DNA of 64,000 nucleotides from Camarhynchus parvulus. Taxonomy: Eukaryota; Chordata; Aves; Passeriformes; Thraupidae. The notes under the pieces were generated by a model, which was not told the DNA's origin, made no database searches, and saw only the letters and a program-made list of their open reading frames with translations. The position numbers and the translations under genes are program-made. Below, one piece after another: positions 24,011 to 38,500 of this stretch; within the stretch, counting starts at the first letter, position 1, and the number at the start of each line of letters is the position of its first letter. The stretch spans positions 20,073,733 through 20,137,732 of the forward strand of contig NC_044574.1 in assembly GCF_901933205.1 (NCBI RefSeq), in the 5' to 3' direction.

Positions 24011-24861
24011 CTCTATAAAGAGTTCTCAGTCTGTGATGAAGAATGCTTTAAAAATATGCTGAAGGGATCATACACTAAATTTTAACTAGCTTATGTAACA
24101 TTATACACACACAGAAACTAGAACTCTTTGATTTCTTTTTGAGTGATTGTTGTTGGAGTAGGTATTTTGCACTTCTCCCATTTTAACTTTCTCAGATTCA
24201 CCCTCTAGTGCCTTTCCTATGATGGCTAACACTGGAGCTTCTGATGACTAAGTTTGAATGAAAAATACTATCCATAGAGCAAATATTTTGCAAGGAGTAC
24301 CAACAATCTTGGATTCAGTTGTATGTACATGTAGAGAACAGTTTACTCCTATATAGCATGTGCTACTTCAATAGCTGCTCCTCTCACACTTTGTAATTTA
24401 ATGGCTTTGTTCAAGTGCAGTTTGGCTCCCCATTTCTGTGGTCTGACACTGCTCTTTCTGATAGCAATGAGACCCTCTCTTATATTTTAAATATATTTCT
24501 TTCTCTCACTTCTTAGAATTATTTTATTTTCTTAGGAAAGAAATACAGCTTTCTCTAAGTTTGACCTTTGGATTAAGACAAAAGTTTTAGAAAAGTATTT
24601 TCAGTTACAGTATTAGACTGTATGTACCTGAACTATCTACTATATACTGTAGATACTTGAACTATTTTAAATGTATTTAGGCTAGGCATTTATACTGTAC
24701 TCATCAGGTAATTTAATTATTTGATGTCTAAATGATACCTGACCAACATGTTAAAAGGTTACATTCAGACAGCCAGCTGGTCATGCCTTAGCTTTTATCT
24801 TCATTCTGTTGATAAAAAAACCCTGTAGTTATATGACTTATGCAAAAAATCCCAGTATCAT
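24011..24861. other. AT-rich unique sequence
   Basis: No gene or repeat family recognised. A small repeated word (GAACTAT ... ACTGTAGATACTTGAACTA) lies at 24630-24665. Confidence 0.5.
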
Positions 24862-25310
24862 CATAGAATCACAGAGCCATAGAATCATTTGAGCTGGAAG
24901 AGACCTTAAAGATCAACTAGTTCCAATCTCATGGCATAGACAGGAGCACCTTCCCCTAGATCACGTTACTCTAAGCCCCATCCAACCTGGCCTTGAACTC
25001 TTCCAGAGCTGGATGTGGCATCCACCATTTCTCTGGACAACTTGTTCCAGTGCCTCACCACCCTGAGACTGAAGAATTTCTTCATAATATCACACCTCAA
25101 CACCTCAACAAAGCCTCTTCCAGTTTACAGAAATTCCCTCTTGCCCTACACCCTTCTGTATAATAACCCTCTCCAGCTTTCTTGTAGGCCCTTTTACTAC
25201 TGGAAGGTGCTATAAGGATTCCCTGGAGCCTCCTCTTCTGCAGGATGGAGAATCTGAATGCTCTTAGCCTGTCTTGATAGGAGAGATCCTCCAGCCTTCT
25301 GAGCAAATAC
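24862..25310 (-). mobile_element. CR1 LINE 3' fragment, minus strand
   Basis: The reverse complement of a CR1 3' end. The octamer-like tail is at 24862-24890 (ATAGAATCACAGAGCCATAG), followed by GAGCTGGAAGAGACCTTAAA (24891-24910) and CCATCCAACCTGGCC (24978-24992). It extends to the ORF2 end near 25305, where plus-strand CTTCTGCAGGATGGAG encodes the antisense of a conserved LEKRRL-type segment. It is 5' truncated. The frame 25097-25381 minus contains RLRAFRFSILQKRRLQG, a decayed ORF2 remnant. Confidence 0.9.
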
Positions 25311-28300
25311 ATCTGAATTACTATAATTAGTAGCAGCAGTAGTAGGAAGAGAATAATGTAAAAAGATCTTTCAGAATTCATGACACTAAAAATACTGTTT
25401 AATAAATTTCACTGATATTTAATGAGTATAAACTTCATTGAGATTTATACGAATTAATCTTTCTTTATCAAGGTGGTACTTTTTCTTTGTAGAAATTATA
25501 AAAATAAAATAATGACACACAGTTTTTTCCATCCATGAGAATTCCATTCCAACTGTTGCAAAAAAATTACTTTTTACATAACTGATCAGAGTAATTTTAA
25601 AATGACTGAGCAGGATTTGTTTTCCAAAGGGTTTATAGCCCCAAACATGAAATAAAATTTAGTACAAGGAAATAAAACACAACGTTACTGACATCAAGAC
25701 ATAACTGGAAAGGAGTATTTTCTCATCAGTTTCTCTTTTGGGGATTTTTAATTCCACCACATATTCTGTATGCATGTGCATTGATTGTAATTATTTTTGT
25801 TTTCTGTCTTGATTCCCCTTTTCCTATTTTTTTTTGATATTTTCATGTTGCTGGTTGATGAAACTTCTTTTAATTTGAAGCTACTCTGGATGGGGACTGG
25901 AAGAGGAGTACAAGGTAAGGAGGAAGAAGAAAGGGCAGGATTGCATTAGAAAGGTAGATGTAGATCATTCAAAATTGCATATATATCTATAAAAGCCAAA
26001 AAAATGGCAGAGATTAAAATAATGAAAATTATAAATTATCTTAGGTCTGACTTCTAGAAATACTAGACTGATTGTTGACTCATTAGAAAGGAAATATTCC
26101 ATGGTATTTCATTACTTTCTTCTTGTTATTTCACTATGCTTTCCTTCCAAATAATTCTCTTTATATTTTCTGCCTGAGACCAGTATTCCTGTCAATACTA
26201 ATGGTCTTGCTGAATTGTTTCTTTCAAGACAGAGTTTAATCATATGTATCCGCAAATTTTCGCTGCAGTTCTATCAATTTACAAAGGATCTAAAAATGCT
26301 TTTATCTGATCCTGGAAAAGGGCAAACAATGAGAGGCAATTTTCCCATTCAAAAGCTGAAACATGATTTCAGCCAGTTCTCACATCCCCACCAAAAAAAC
26401 CCCACAAAACTAAAACCAAAAAACTCTTGGCCTTCTACCAAAGCTGCAGTCCTGGTACTTTTTGGGATATCCTATGCCTCTCTGTTCAGGTGCTTTTCTG
26501 ATGCCCTTCACAGATGGTAACAATACCAGCCTCTGGGCTGGAAATACACCTCTATGAAAAATTATTGGCCTATCTTTACTGAGCAAATTCAGTACCTTCT
26601 GCAGTTTATTCTTTGTTAGAACTATACATTACATCAGAGAGTGTGATTTCTCACTATCAAAGCCTTTCCCATCAAGAGGAAAGCCCCATGCAGCCAATGG
26701 CTCAATAGTTAGTATTTTAGCCCTCCAGCTGGTTTGTCTCATTCCAAGGTCTTTGTTTTTTTTTTTTTAAAGAAGTACAATTATCCACATTTCCTGTTAG
26801 TGTCCTAACATTCAAGTAGAAGGTGAAACTTTTCATTTTTCTATTTACTAAATAGGTGTTAATTCAATGTGCCACAGAGGAAAAAAGTATTCTTAGAACA
26901 CATTATCCTGTTGTAGGAAGACCTGCAGAATTCAGTCAATCAATCCCCATAATCTAAGGAGACATGAAATGAAAAAAATTCATATTCACAAAAGTGTTAT
27001 TTTGAGTGATTGGTATTTTTCAAAAGAACATAAAAAAAGCAGAGCATTCAAGTGCAGCTTTATCTTAGATTGTTTTCCCACTTGCCATAAACTGTATAAA
27101 GATGCCCTTCCTTAAACTTTAATTTGCAGAATTTTGTATATATGAATATATATCTTGTAAGCAAAGAGTGCAGGACATAGCCAGAACTCATATAAATATG
27201 TAGCCAGATTAATGTTAATGACTGCTCTGTTGTGTATGCATTTGGATAACAATTTGCATAGTTAATCTTACGTAGATAAAGTATGGGCTTGCAGTTTTAT
27301 TATTTCTACAATATGCTTCTTTAAAAAGTCTAAGTCAGAGCTGTAACCATCACTGAATAAGTAATTTTTAAGGTTCCAAGAGTATCTACTATTAATAACA
27401 TGCCATGAAAGGACTACAAGGAAAGCAGATAATTCAGATGATTTTTAGGTTAAATTGAACAGCTATTTTGTAAGAGGTTTGTTTTCTTCTGTTGTATTGT
27501 TATTCAATTCTTCCATACCTGTCAGATAAAGTTTCTTGTTCCATTCTGCTGATATGCGTTAATGAGTTTACAGGTGTAGAGATTTCAGCCTTTCTTTATA
27601 ATAACATTTACTTTTAAAAGTGTTCTGGGTTTTTTAGGATTAATATTTCATATATTCTCCAGTATCTGCCCTCTGAATTTAACTTGTTATCACAAATATA
27701 GTAACTTAAAATGTATTTAAACATGTATGTTAACATAATAAAGAGTTTTCTAGCATAATTTCCATGCCATCCTGGTAAAAACAGCTGACATAGAAAAACA
27801 TTTCTAAACTAATTAGTCATTTATTTCCAATTCCTCTGAATTTTTCTGGTTGAATAGATGTAGGAGGAAAGCAAGAAACTCAAGAAACAGTTGTATTTTC
27901 TGATTTGTTCTGCTTGTGCTTGGTTTCAGTGTATTTGTATAATACAGTTAGTTTCTTCTAATTAGCATCTGATTGTGACACAACTCTGTTGTGCCACAAT
28001 AACACCATTGTAGCTGTGGTGTAATGCACTTCTAATAAAATTATGTGTCTTCCTAGGACAACTTTGTTGTAAAGTTATGTGTCAACCTAGGACGCTTCAA
28101 AAAATGCGTGAAGACTGCAAATTTTTTTCTTGGCCATAGTCATTGTGAGGATGGTTTTACCTCATTTCAGAAGGAAGGCCTCAGATTTAGATGCAGTAAT
28201 TTCACAATAGCCTTCTCAGTTCTAGAATCTTACAGTTCGAGAATGCTTCAATCATTTTATAAATATCTTAGTGGATAGATATGTATATAGAAATAGCATC

Positions 28301-29506
28301 AAAACTTATAAAAAATAATTAGTACAGAATTCTTAAAATGTTTGGCAAATGTTAATTTGACAGTTTATGGTTTATGTACTTAAGCAGATTGAAATGTCCA
28401 CAGAAGTCAGAAATCCTCTGATCACTGTATATATGCGTAAATGAAATCACTTCTTTCCTTCATACAGTAGGTTTTTTATATTTAATCTGTTATCCCCAAA
28501 CTGATTTCAAGAATTTGTGTTTCAGTAAAGCACTACTTCCAGAAAGAATGTCAATCTTCATTTAAAAGCCCTGGAAAACAGAAGCTAAAACGCCTTGTTT
28601 AATTTCTTCTGGTGTTGTATGCAGTGGTAAGGTCTGAATCCTTCATGACATGAATACTACCCTTGAATACTCATACACAAGAGATCTCTGATATCTCACT
28701 GTGAAGAATCAGTTTTCTAACAGCAGAGCTGTAAATCCCACAGGGAGTTGTAAAAGGAGTCTGTCATTCATTCTGAACATGAATACCTTATTCAGTGGAG
28801 AGGCTGGTCATTTCCTGCCTTTTTGAACATAGATGTTTAAATCAACCAAAGATTTTTTGAAAACTCAAATTTCTTCCCAAGATGCACAAGTGAGGTAGCT
28901 ATATAATGGCAGCTGGAAGATTGCAAAGGTACATGACACAGGCAACCAGAGCAGTGTGAAAGGTTAAACCACCCATCAACTTTTAATGCATAAATCTGTG
29001 TAGAAATCAAAAGGACTATTCCAATTTGACTGTGTATTTCTTACTCTGTATTTCTGAACTTATTCACCTTCTATTTCACAGCTTCCCTATCACACAGGCA
29101 TGTTTTATAAGCCTAGAAGAAGAAGGGATGAATAAAGCAGATGCATTTCTTACTTCAGAGAGAGACAAATATCCCATCTGTTTCATAGAAGGCTAAGTAG
29201 ATTTTTTTTCCTGAAAACTACCTACTAGGCAAATGTCTGCTTCACTTTTATTTTCACTCTTGACTACATATCCACTTCAAATTCAGAATGCTTTTCTTTC
29301 AACTTATTTTCCCTTAAGGTGTTCAAAGGTGTGAATATGTAATCAATGGCAGTAATTATGTAGAACATTCTTCCCACAGAATTTTTCTGAAGAAGCAGCA
29401 AAACTGTGTTTCCAAAAGTGCAAGTGCATACAATAGCATTAACTTTATTTTACTCAGTTATTTCTTCCCAAACCTGTCACGTTTCCAATAAACAAAAAGC
29501 GCCTAA
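25311..29506. other. AT-rich unique sequence, no repeat recognised
   Basis: Over 4 kb free of recognised repeats and genes. It contains an A/C-rich patch at 26390-26430, a T run near 26755-26768 and a short direct repeat of TTATGTGTCxxCCTAGGAC at about 28042 and 28074. Conserved noncoding elements could hide here but cannot be shown from one genome. Confidence 0.5.
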
Positions 29507-30043
29507 GTGCTGATGAGTTGTTTTCTTTTACTGAGAAGGAAAACAAAACAAAACAGAACCCAGAGCTACTATATACCATTCCCAGCACACAAGCAGTTCC
29601 TGAATTGGGCTGAATATTTCAAACACAATAAAGTGGTTGAATGCTTACTATTTACAGTTGCAAAGGGCTACTACAGAATCTCCAGAAATTGCTTCTACTT
29701 CAGAGAAATAACCTTAGAGAAATTTTCAAAAGATTTGGAAGTGCCAGCTCACATAAGATACCAGGTACAAGGAGGACTGACTTTCTTCAGATTATTCTGC
29801 ATGATTCCATGGAATCTAAACCCTTTTTTGCATTCTCACATATTTAGAAATATTTTTTTTTATATAATATTTGATGACAATAGAACAACGTCTCAGACAT
29901 CTGGATTACTGAAAACTTCGAAAGTGCATTTTCCAGTCCCTGGAGCATACTATCTGGAGTTTACCTTTCTGTGCTTTACTTCTGCCACAAAGTTTTTTGG
30001 GGAAAGATGTGCATTTACAAATTGTCTCATTCTCTCTGTTTAA
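29507..30043 (+). other. Long open frame, 178 codons, no recognised product
   Basis: The longest stop-free run in the window outside GC-rich or repeat DNA. The first codon is GTG and the first ATG is at 29513. A TAA lies immediately upstream, and the frame ends with TAA at 30041-30043. The translation is rich in Phe, Leu and Tyr, with no domain, signal peptide or clear membrane segments recognised. Codon choice looks like the AT-rich background. It is unusual in length but not in content. Confidence 0.15.
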
Positions 30044-32559
30044 CAGTAAGGTTGGTGGTTATCTACTTTTCTTTAAATACATAAATAATTTCTTTAAATA
30101 AATAAAACCATCTCATTTTTCTTTCAAAGTAGAATTGCAGAGACATTGGCTAAACCCAGAACCCCTTGACCAAATAATTAAAAGAATTGTTAAGAATCAA
30201 AATGGATTGGAAAAGCAAAATGACCACACTTCTCCAATTAATATATTCCCGACATAAATTATGAAACAAACTTTCATTTATGGACATTTGTTTTGCCCAT
30301 ATTTTCTTTTAATTTTATCTAAAAAAATTAATGCCCACTTTTTCTTACAGAGAAATGATGCTTTTCTGTATGCATATTAAAGCTCTTTTACTTAGCCAGT
30401 CTCATTAAGTAACTAATATTATCTGTATTTCCTGTCAAACTTTCTTAAAAGCCTTCTTTTCTCTAGTTTATAACATACTCCACAAAAAACCTAACCTATT
30501 TATTTATGAGCTTACTGATCCTGTCACATTTTGCAGAACAGAGACTTTCGTATTCATAGCAATCAAATAATTTTTTGCTACATATCATCGTGGTCCATCA
30601 CTTTGGGGAGAGCATGAAAAATTTTTCCAACATCACAAGTTAGGAATCAATAGGAAAAGTCTTCAAATTTGCTCTATATTTTAAGTGAGCAAGGTGAACA
30701 TCTGAAATTTTGCACTAACTTTCCTGTTAGGTGATGATGTTCATTTTAAACCATACTGAAAGCCATCTGGGGCCAATGGAAGACTTTTATTTTACTTTAA
30801 CCTGTCTAAGATGAGGATTTGAAAGGGGAAAATAAGGTACATAACAGTTAAGTTAAAATTTCTCAGAGATACTCTGGAAACGTAAAAATGCATGAGAGAA
30901 AAATAAGGGAAGAAAATTGTTCCCTTATGGAAGTGAGCAAACCACTGACATTTGCATGCTTCCTTGTGCACTCTTTAATATTGCCATGACAGTTTCAGTA
31001 TTCAGTTTCATAAGGTTTTTGCTTTCATATAAGAATTTCAATGCCTTTATAAAAGAGTGTACTGACCATTCTGTACTGAGAAGTAGCTCATCCATATAAT
31101 TGGAAACTTCAAGAAGTTTTATTAAAGAAAATGTTCTTACTGAAGAAGACCAATGCACTAGAGTTAAATTCAACTCCTAAGACTTAGGAAGCAAATTTTT
31201 AAGATCTTGACACTCTGCTGTCCCTTCAAGTGTAACTACATAGAACTTCCTATGCATACATAAAAGATGATCATGCTGAGACAAATTAAAGATTTATCTG
31301 GCAAAGCAACCTGTCCATGCAGTGGCCAACAAAAAATGCTTAGGGAAAGACTTTTCAAGATAAGCAAATATGGATTCTCATTTTCTGGGAGCTAGAGGTT
31401 TTAGAAGTGTATTTAATACCCTTTTTATTTCTCAGTTCTGTCTTCTAAATATAAAAAATTAAGATTATTTTTCCTGTTATAAACTTCTTTCATGATAAAA
31501 CAGTGATATCCTGATGCATTCAGCCAATCAATTTCAATACTGGTGTGCACATATTAGCATTTGGAAATATTCGTGCAGGTGTTTTTATGCGGAAACTTGG
31601 GCCAACTCTCCACTGGTAACCAGGACCTAGAAGTGTGTTCCTAAGTGACTGCTCACTTATAAACTCAGGTATAAATGAAAAAAAGAAGATTTATTAGCAG
31701 TCTCATTATGTGCCTGTCATACAGAAATTGACTGAAATGGTGATGATACCTAGGGAAGTGACAGAAACACTCATAGCTATTTTTTTACTACATATATGGG
31801 TGTTACTCCAGTTTTGTTAGTGAGAATTGTGTGTGCATATTGAGAACGAAATAAATCAGCCTGAAAAGTACTGAAAGTGTGCAGGTGTTCCCACTTTTTT
31901 TTTTTTTCCTCATTAAACTCCTCATTTGTAATTTCCTCATGTATTCATATCCCCTAGAACTTCAGCCTAGCATTTTTTCCACATTAAATTCTCACAATCG
32001 TTTATAAAAACTCAATTCTCTGGTAAATGGGGTATCCATTACCCCATTCTCTGGTAGTGGGTATCCCTTCAGTAAAAGAGAAAAAAAAGAAAAAAGAAGA
32101 CAACAATGTGGAATAATTTAAAGAACAAATTATAGATCGTAGCAATTTCAGTATTAAAATCTGCAACACTTAATGGCAAAGTATCCTCTGTGTATATAGA
32201 CTATCTAGTTTCTTTACTCTGACAGAATAATATCTAGAAACTGAAATGTGGAACTTGTCTGTTATTAATTTTTTTAGAATACTTGATATTGCTCAGCCTT
32301 CATTTAACCCCTGAAATTTAGTCTCCATTTTTCAGATTTTTTCTGCATGACATTTTTAGTGACTTGAACCTTCCAATCCCTCTGGGCAACGAAAACACAT
32401 TCATACCACCTCATATTCTTTCCAATTATCTAGAGGAAATATGGAAGAGGATCTATCTAGTTTATTTCAGAAAGACTGTGTCCTTCATAAATATAATCTT
32501 TTCCTGTTTATATCTAAACAAAATTCTGAAAAGATAATTTTTTTAATTCAAAGATTTCC
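30044..32559. other. AT-rich unique sequence
   Basis: No gene recognised. A tandem duplication of about 31 bp (ATTCTCTGGTAxxxxGGGTATCC) starts at 32015 and 32046. A T run lies at 31896-31908. Confidence 0.5.
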
Positions 32560-32960
32560 AAATACTGTAGTCTTGCCAGCGGGGTGGGCATGACTTGCTT
32601 CAATCTGGTTTGCAGAAGAAATCTGCCTCTTGGTACCAGGTGTTAAGTGTTGTGTCAAATTACCCCACATAGGGAGCTGCTTCTGAACTGTGGTTATCTG
32701 CAAGCTCTGCTCCTGTGCAGTGCTGGCAGGAATTAAGCTCTGCTCCTGTGCAGTGGTGCAGGAATGCAGCTGGCTCCCTGGTCTGGAGCCCATGCAGTGC
32801 CTCACACAGGAACCTGATGGCGTCAATGTGAGCAGGCTGTTGAGAAGGAATGGAAGAGGTGAACTAGGTGAGAGGATGGAGTTATACCAGAAATATTCTC
32901 AACCACAAGAAGGGAGAATGAGACATGCCCAGAAATGCCTGTTCTGCTCATAACACAGAC
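32560..32960. other. GC-richer patch of unknown origin
   Basis: A moderately GC-rich block in AT-rich DNA, holding the 33-bp tandem duplication listed separately. Open frames on both strands (32548-32826 minus, 32690-32953 plus) have no recognised domain. The minus frame shows short TAQEQSL repeats, but these follow directly from the DNA duplication. Confidence 0.3.
32702..32767 (+). repeat. 33-bp tandem duplication
   Basis: Two adjacent copies, 32702-32734 and 32735-32767, both begin AAGCTCTGCTCCTGTGCAGT and differ only toward their ends. A weaker third copy may precede them (GAGCTGCTTCTGAACTGTGG at 32673-32692). Confidence 0.8.
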
Positions 32961-35457
32961 TTTTGGAGACTCTACTATCAGCTACTATTTGTCTTACCTG
33001 GAAGTTTCTGTACCAGTGGTAGCAGTCTATCTGAAATGAGGTAACAATTGTTCTGGCCTGCCAAATGTTGATATTGGCTTTTTTATCACTATCTTGGGCA
33101 GCAGATGTGCAGAAGCTTCTTGTCTTAATTTGAAAAAAACCTTCAAAGCTGCTCATCTTTCATTTAGTATTAGATAATTATTTGATTTCCATATCACAGG
33201 CCTCTGACCTTCCAAATGTTACATGTTGACTGAATTTTCTGACAAGTGTGCTGATAGTCAGTCCTTGGCAGTGCAAGCATATTTTGCACTTCACACTTTT
33301 GCCCATATTTGAGTTAACAGGAGAAATGTCACATCATAAGTCTTGGGCATATGGCAGAATTCCCATCTCTTTCTGTTCAAATTAAGCTTGAAAGTACTGC
33401 ATAGATATATGATTTCTTACAAGCAGAAATTTTAATTCATTTGCATTCGAGGTGAAGCTGTTGATAACTGTAGACCTTTAATTGTTAATTTACCAATACT
33501 TTAGTGGGACGTACGTTTTTTAATGTAATTTTTGAGAGGTAAAGTATTAATATTCACGTGAAAATCTTATTTATTCTCCTAGAAATTTGCTTATATTAGC
33601 TTATGACACTAATAGTGAATTTAAAAGATGGTAAAATCTGACAGCAAGATTGGATATAAATGGATTATATATTTTAAAACAGAATCATATTAGGCTTACA
33701 TATTTAAAGCATATACTGAATTTTTTCACATTTCTACTAAATTATTAAATATGTCAATTAGTTCCACATGCAAAAAAAGCATTCTGTTGTATGGCTATAC
33801 TGTTTACTTAAAACTGTGTGTTGTCTGCAAACTTAAATAGGTAAGTGGCAAAAATACTTCTTCAAGAAACAGAATGTTATGATAGCACTGAGTCTTAGAA
33901 TATCAGTATTAGATTTATAACTTAAGGAATGGAGAACAAATTATATTATTGCTTTTAATATAAAACACAGATGATTTTAGTGTCACCAACTAGTTCTTAG
34001 ATAATTCTTACACACAATAATTGTTATCTACATTAGTATTTATTTTATTCCATAGTTTCAAAATTTGTCTAGTTTGTAGTAAAATTTACCTTGCTAAATC
34101 TATTTTGGGAAAAAAAGTAAAGACAAGAGCAATTTTTAAAAAAGTACAGAAAACCCCTTTAACCTAGGCTGTCAATTTTCTGTTAAAACCAACAATATCT
34201 TCATGACATTTTGTGATATTACTTTGACTGATAGAATGGTGAAATTAGGATATACTGAAGTATATAAGGGGACAATTGCAGCCAATTATCTAGAAAAGCA
34301 AAGTAGACCAATGATAGGCTGAAATCATAAAAGTATTACTTTATTCTATGTCCTTATTTCAATGACAATTATATCCTTCCTCCATATTCCGTATTTGTAC
34401 AACCAAAAGATGGCAGTGCTTCATCAACAATTCCCACAAAGTTAAAGTTTATCCTTAGGTCATCATTTACAATACAGGGAAGCGTCAAGAAAATGCACAG
34501 TTCTACAGGATATTCAGTCTCCCCCTCTAAGCAAATTTCAAAGGGAATAAAAAGGGTTCCAATTTGTTTTTAAGGTGTTTTGGTTCTCTGATGTTTTACA
34601 AAGCTTACTTGATTAATATTTTCTGTCTCACCAAACAAGATTTTGCAGACTACTTAGTAAATAGGAATAATTTACCTCAACTTCTCCTATTCTAAGAACC
34701 TAAAAATTTAGGTGATTCTGTATCATCTTCATAGGTTTATAATCTTTCCTCAAACTCCCGATGTTAAAACTGATACCAAATCACTAACCATTTTAAATAG
34801 AAACTAAAGACAGTAGTTTAAAATTTTGTTTGAACCCAGTAATGTAATTTTAGGTGGTTTTCCTCTCTGTTTAAAACGTAGGAGATGATAGGGTTTTTAT
34901 CAAAACCATGTCTCATGTGCATGATTCTGTCTATTCTTTTTCCATGTTTATTTTCCTTGGAACATTTTTTTTCTTTCAAAAATTTTTTCACAGCAGCTCA
35001 GTATCATAAATATTTTGGCAGAGTTTATGCCAGTGTTGCTCAGCATGTCTGGGTCATAAACATGAAACAGATCTATACAGTTTACCATGGCCCTAGTTTT
35101 GCTTTATTTTATGATGCTTCTCAGAGATATGTTCTATTTCATTTAAAATCTCTTCCTGTAAATAAGAAAATAATGACATACAAACTGATATACACAAATT
35201 AATGAAGAGTCAGGTTAGAATTTATGAAATCATTCTCTTTTAATTCATTAATCTCTTTTAATTAGTTGTATCTACCTTTGTTCAATAATGTTTCCTGATC
35301 TGACAGTTTGGTTAAAAGGTTAATTAAGCCCTGTATGCTTCATTTATTCTTTCTTGGAGTGAGGATACAGGTTCTAATACTTCATAAATAGTTTTTGAAT
35401 TATACTGCTAAGTTATATAGAAATATAAACACACACATACATAAATATGAAGATATG
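32961..35457. other. AT-rich unique sequence
   Basis: No gene or repeat family recognised. The frame 34885-35202 plus is Phe-rich without recognisable features. Confidence 0.5.
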
Positions 35458-35572
35458 AAAATCACAGGATCATAGGATCACAGAATTTGAGTTGGGTTGG
35501 AGAAGACTTGTCATGTAGTTCCAAACCCTCTGCCATGGGCAGATGCCTGTCACTAGAAGGAGCTACATATCA
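35458..35572 (-). mobile_element. Short CR1 3' tail fragment, minus strand
   Basis: Begins with the decayed octamer tail ATCACAGGATCATAGGATCA (35460-35479), then GTTGGGTTGGAGAAGACTTG (35492-35511) and a CCAAACCCTCTGCCATGGGC segment (35521-35540), all typical of a CR1 3' end read in reverse. Only about 115 bases remain. Confidence 0.75.
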
Positions 35573-38500
35573 TGAGCAGTGTTTTATATATTTCAACATC
35601 AGTAACATATTTGTTGTGCTCTCAAGTCTAAATTTTAGAAATGGAGTAATCTAGCCTGATATTTGTCATCTGCTAATATCCTTACATATAAAGTATAAAC
35701 ACAGAATAAGTAGACTTCTTATTGTTTAAAGATGAAGGTGCATAGTTTTCTGAAACTGATAGCCCAGAAATGCTCAGCAAACTGAACATCAGAACATTAT
35801 GTACCTATTCCTTACTATAAATTCAATTTCTTGAATAGAAACACATCTCTTTTTTTTTTTTTTTTTTCTAATGTGGCTTTATGCGCAAGGGGATATATGT
35901 GTCTTGAGATATCTATAATGCAGTTTACAAAAAGTATTAAAATCGTCTTTAGAAGAAAAATTAGTTTTCTGCCAGCTCACCTGCTAGTTTCTGGCAACTC
36001 ACTTGGTTGGCTCACAGACAAGCAGATTTTGGTTATGTTGATTGAATATCAGCATTTATATTTGCTCATCAGTCCATATTCACTGAAGGGTCTATTTTGC
36101 ATGATGGAAATCCCTGGGTGTTTTGCCTCTTGTGCTTTTAACACACTATGCACATATAATTTCATTTTAACAAAACTTTATCTATTCAGTACAAAGTAGC
36201 TTTTTCCCAAGTAGAGCTTGTCTCTAGACATGCTGCAGTATTCATATGAAAAGTTTTTTCCATCAGATGGTGGTAACCTGGGGAAAAAATATTTCTATTA
36301 ACAGTCATCTGAGGGGAAAAGCAATTAAAAAAAAAAAGAGTAAGGATAGACTTGTAATCATGAGAAAGTGAAGAAGAAAAAATGCCTGCTTCTTCAACAC
36401 CAGGCATTCAAAATGTTGCAGACTAATTAAAAAGTTATTTTTTTAGCCTGGTAAAATTTCAGTCCATGCTCTCCTTCACCATACATCTGCTGTAGATAAG
36501 ACGAAAACAAACTGTTTGAGTTTACTTTAGTGACTTAAAATATCTTTTAACAATGCTTCTCACCTGAAAGAGCCTTCTAATTTTAGATCAAATTTGGAAT
36601 CTAACACTATGGAAACAAAATTCTTCATGTAGAAGACATAATTTTCCAGTTTCTGATGGCAACAGATTTCCTCCTACACTAATTATTTTACCTCTTAACC
36701 TGTACATGATCTATGACACTTTTTCCCTGAGCAGGTTCTTTTTTAAGATAATGATATTCAGTAACTCTCAAGCCTTCTTATCCTGAATTAGATAAATGCC
36801 ACAAAATTCTAGATATCTATGAGTCCACCATTTGCAATCAAGATTAACTTTCTTCCTTATCTTAACAAAGTGTGTCCTTTGGCTATTTTGGATGTCACCT
36901 GGATAATGTTAGCATTTACACATAACTGGAACACAAATTTAGCCTGCATAATAAAACATACAAAGCATATTAAGAAACCTTACATTGAGCTGAAAATTAC
37001 TATTTACAAGCTAAGGACTAGGTTTGTGTTAAACATAACACAGCAAGCATACAACGATGTACCATATGGTAAAGGTTTGCATTTTTATTTTATATTTATA
37101 CAGACATGCAAGGATAGCTCCAGAAAAAAATGATCCATATCTCATCTCCTTGATGTTTGTGTGTACAAATCACCTCTTGTTCAAATTCCCACTGTCTCAC
37201 GCCTCAGCACGTCATACTGTTCTTTTGATTTTATAAATATAAACTCTTGGGATATTTCATGTAAAATGTCCTTTTTCTTGGTCTCTGCATTCACCATGTC
37301 CTCTTTTCCAATGTTTTTTGTTCTGTTAGACCAAACACCACCTGGTTACCTTGGATTACCCAGCTTAATGATTTTACCCAGCAAGCTAAAGCCTAGCCTA
37401 TTATGCCTAGCGCTGACTCATCAGTGCTACTTTCAATATGCCCCTTGTGGCAATCTCTACTGCAGAGGCTGAATTTTCTGTCACATATCTTCATGCTTTG
37501 GCTCACACTTGGCAATGGTAAACTGATACATTGTGAATAAAAATAGCACAAGTGAAAGTTAATAATAGTAATAAAATTATTTATGTCCTTTCACTTGTTG
37601 TGAGAGATATTGTTAAAAAATTATGTGCAATAAGCCATCATCAGTGCGCAGGATTTTTTACTATAATCCATGGAATTAGGGTGAATAGTTTTTCATAAGA
37701 TAGAATAATGTTTTGTTTACTTTACCAATCATTTTTAGAGTTATTAGAATGCTATGTGTAGTGGAAAGATCTAGTCTATGTAAATACAAACACACAGTCT
37801 ACATACCAGGAAGCAGAGCTCAGAAGTATCCAGGCTAATACTGTGCAAAGCCAATTTGACATGGTAGAGTTTGTGGGCCTGGGACCGGTATGATTTTGCA
37901 TAAACCATTTCTGGACTTCAGTTGATTCTAGAGAAAATATAGCTGCTTTTACACAATGCTGTGAATGGGTTACTAAGTCCCCTGGTTTCAGCCTAAGTTC
38001 ACTATGTTCAGCCATCTACATCATGACATCAGTATTTCTCCCAATCCCTGTGCATAGGTAATAAACTGCTGATTCTATATTGACCCTCTGGTTTTGGTGC
38101 ACTGTAGTAACATAATTTTTTTCCACTTTCAATTTTTGTTTCTTATTTAAGATTTTAAGAGTGGCAGATCATGGGCCCTTGAGTATTTTTGTACTTTTTC
38201 CTTGCTCAGGGAAATACATTTAGTATTGGCTGCACACTTCATAAGTAGATGAAGATGTAAGTCAATATTACTAAGAATTACTGAATTGCTATGGAAACAT
38301 ACCTCATCAGAACACTGTAAATAAAGGAGAGTTAAGCAGGCTAAATCCAGCCTAAAGACATCATCAAACCATGTCCTTTTTGTGCTTGCATCTTGGTAAT
38401 GTGACAGTGGAGAATCTAAATTAGCTGACTTAGAGCACCTTGGAATAACCACAAGTGTATCCTACCAAACTGCAATATCTGTCCACTGCATTGCTTACTG

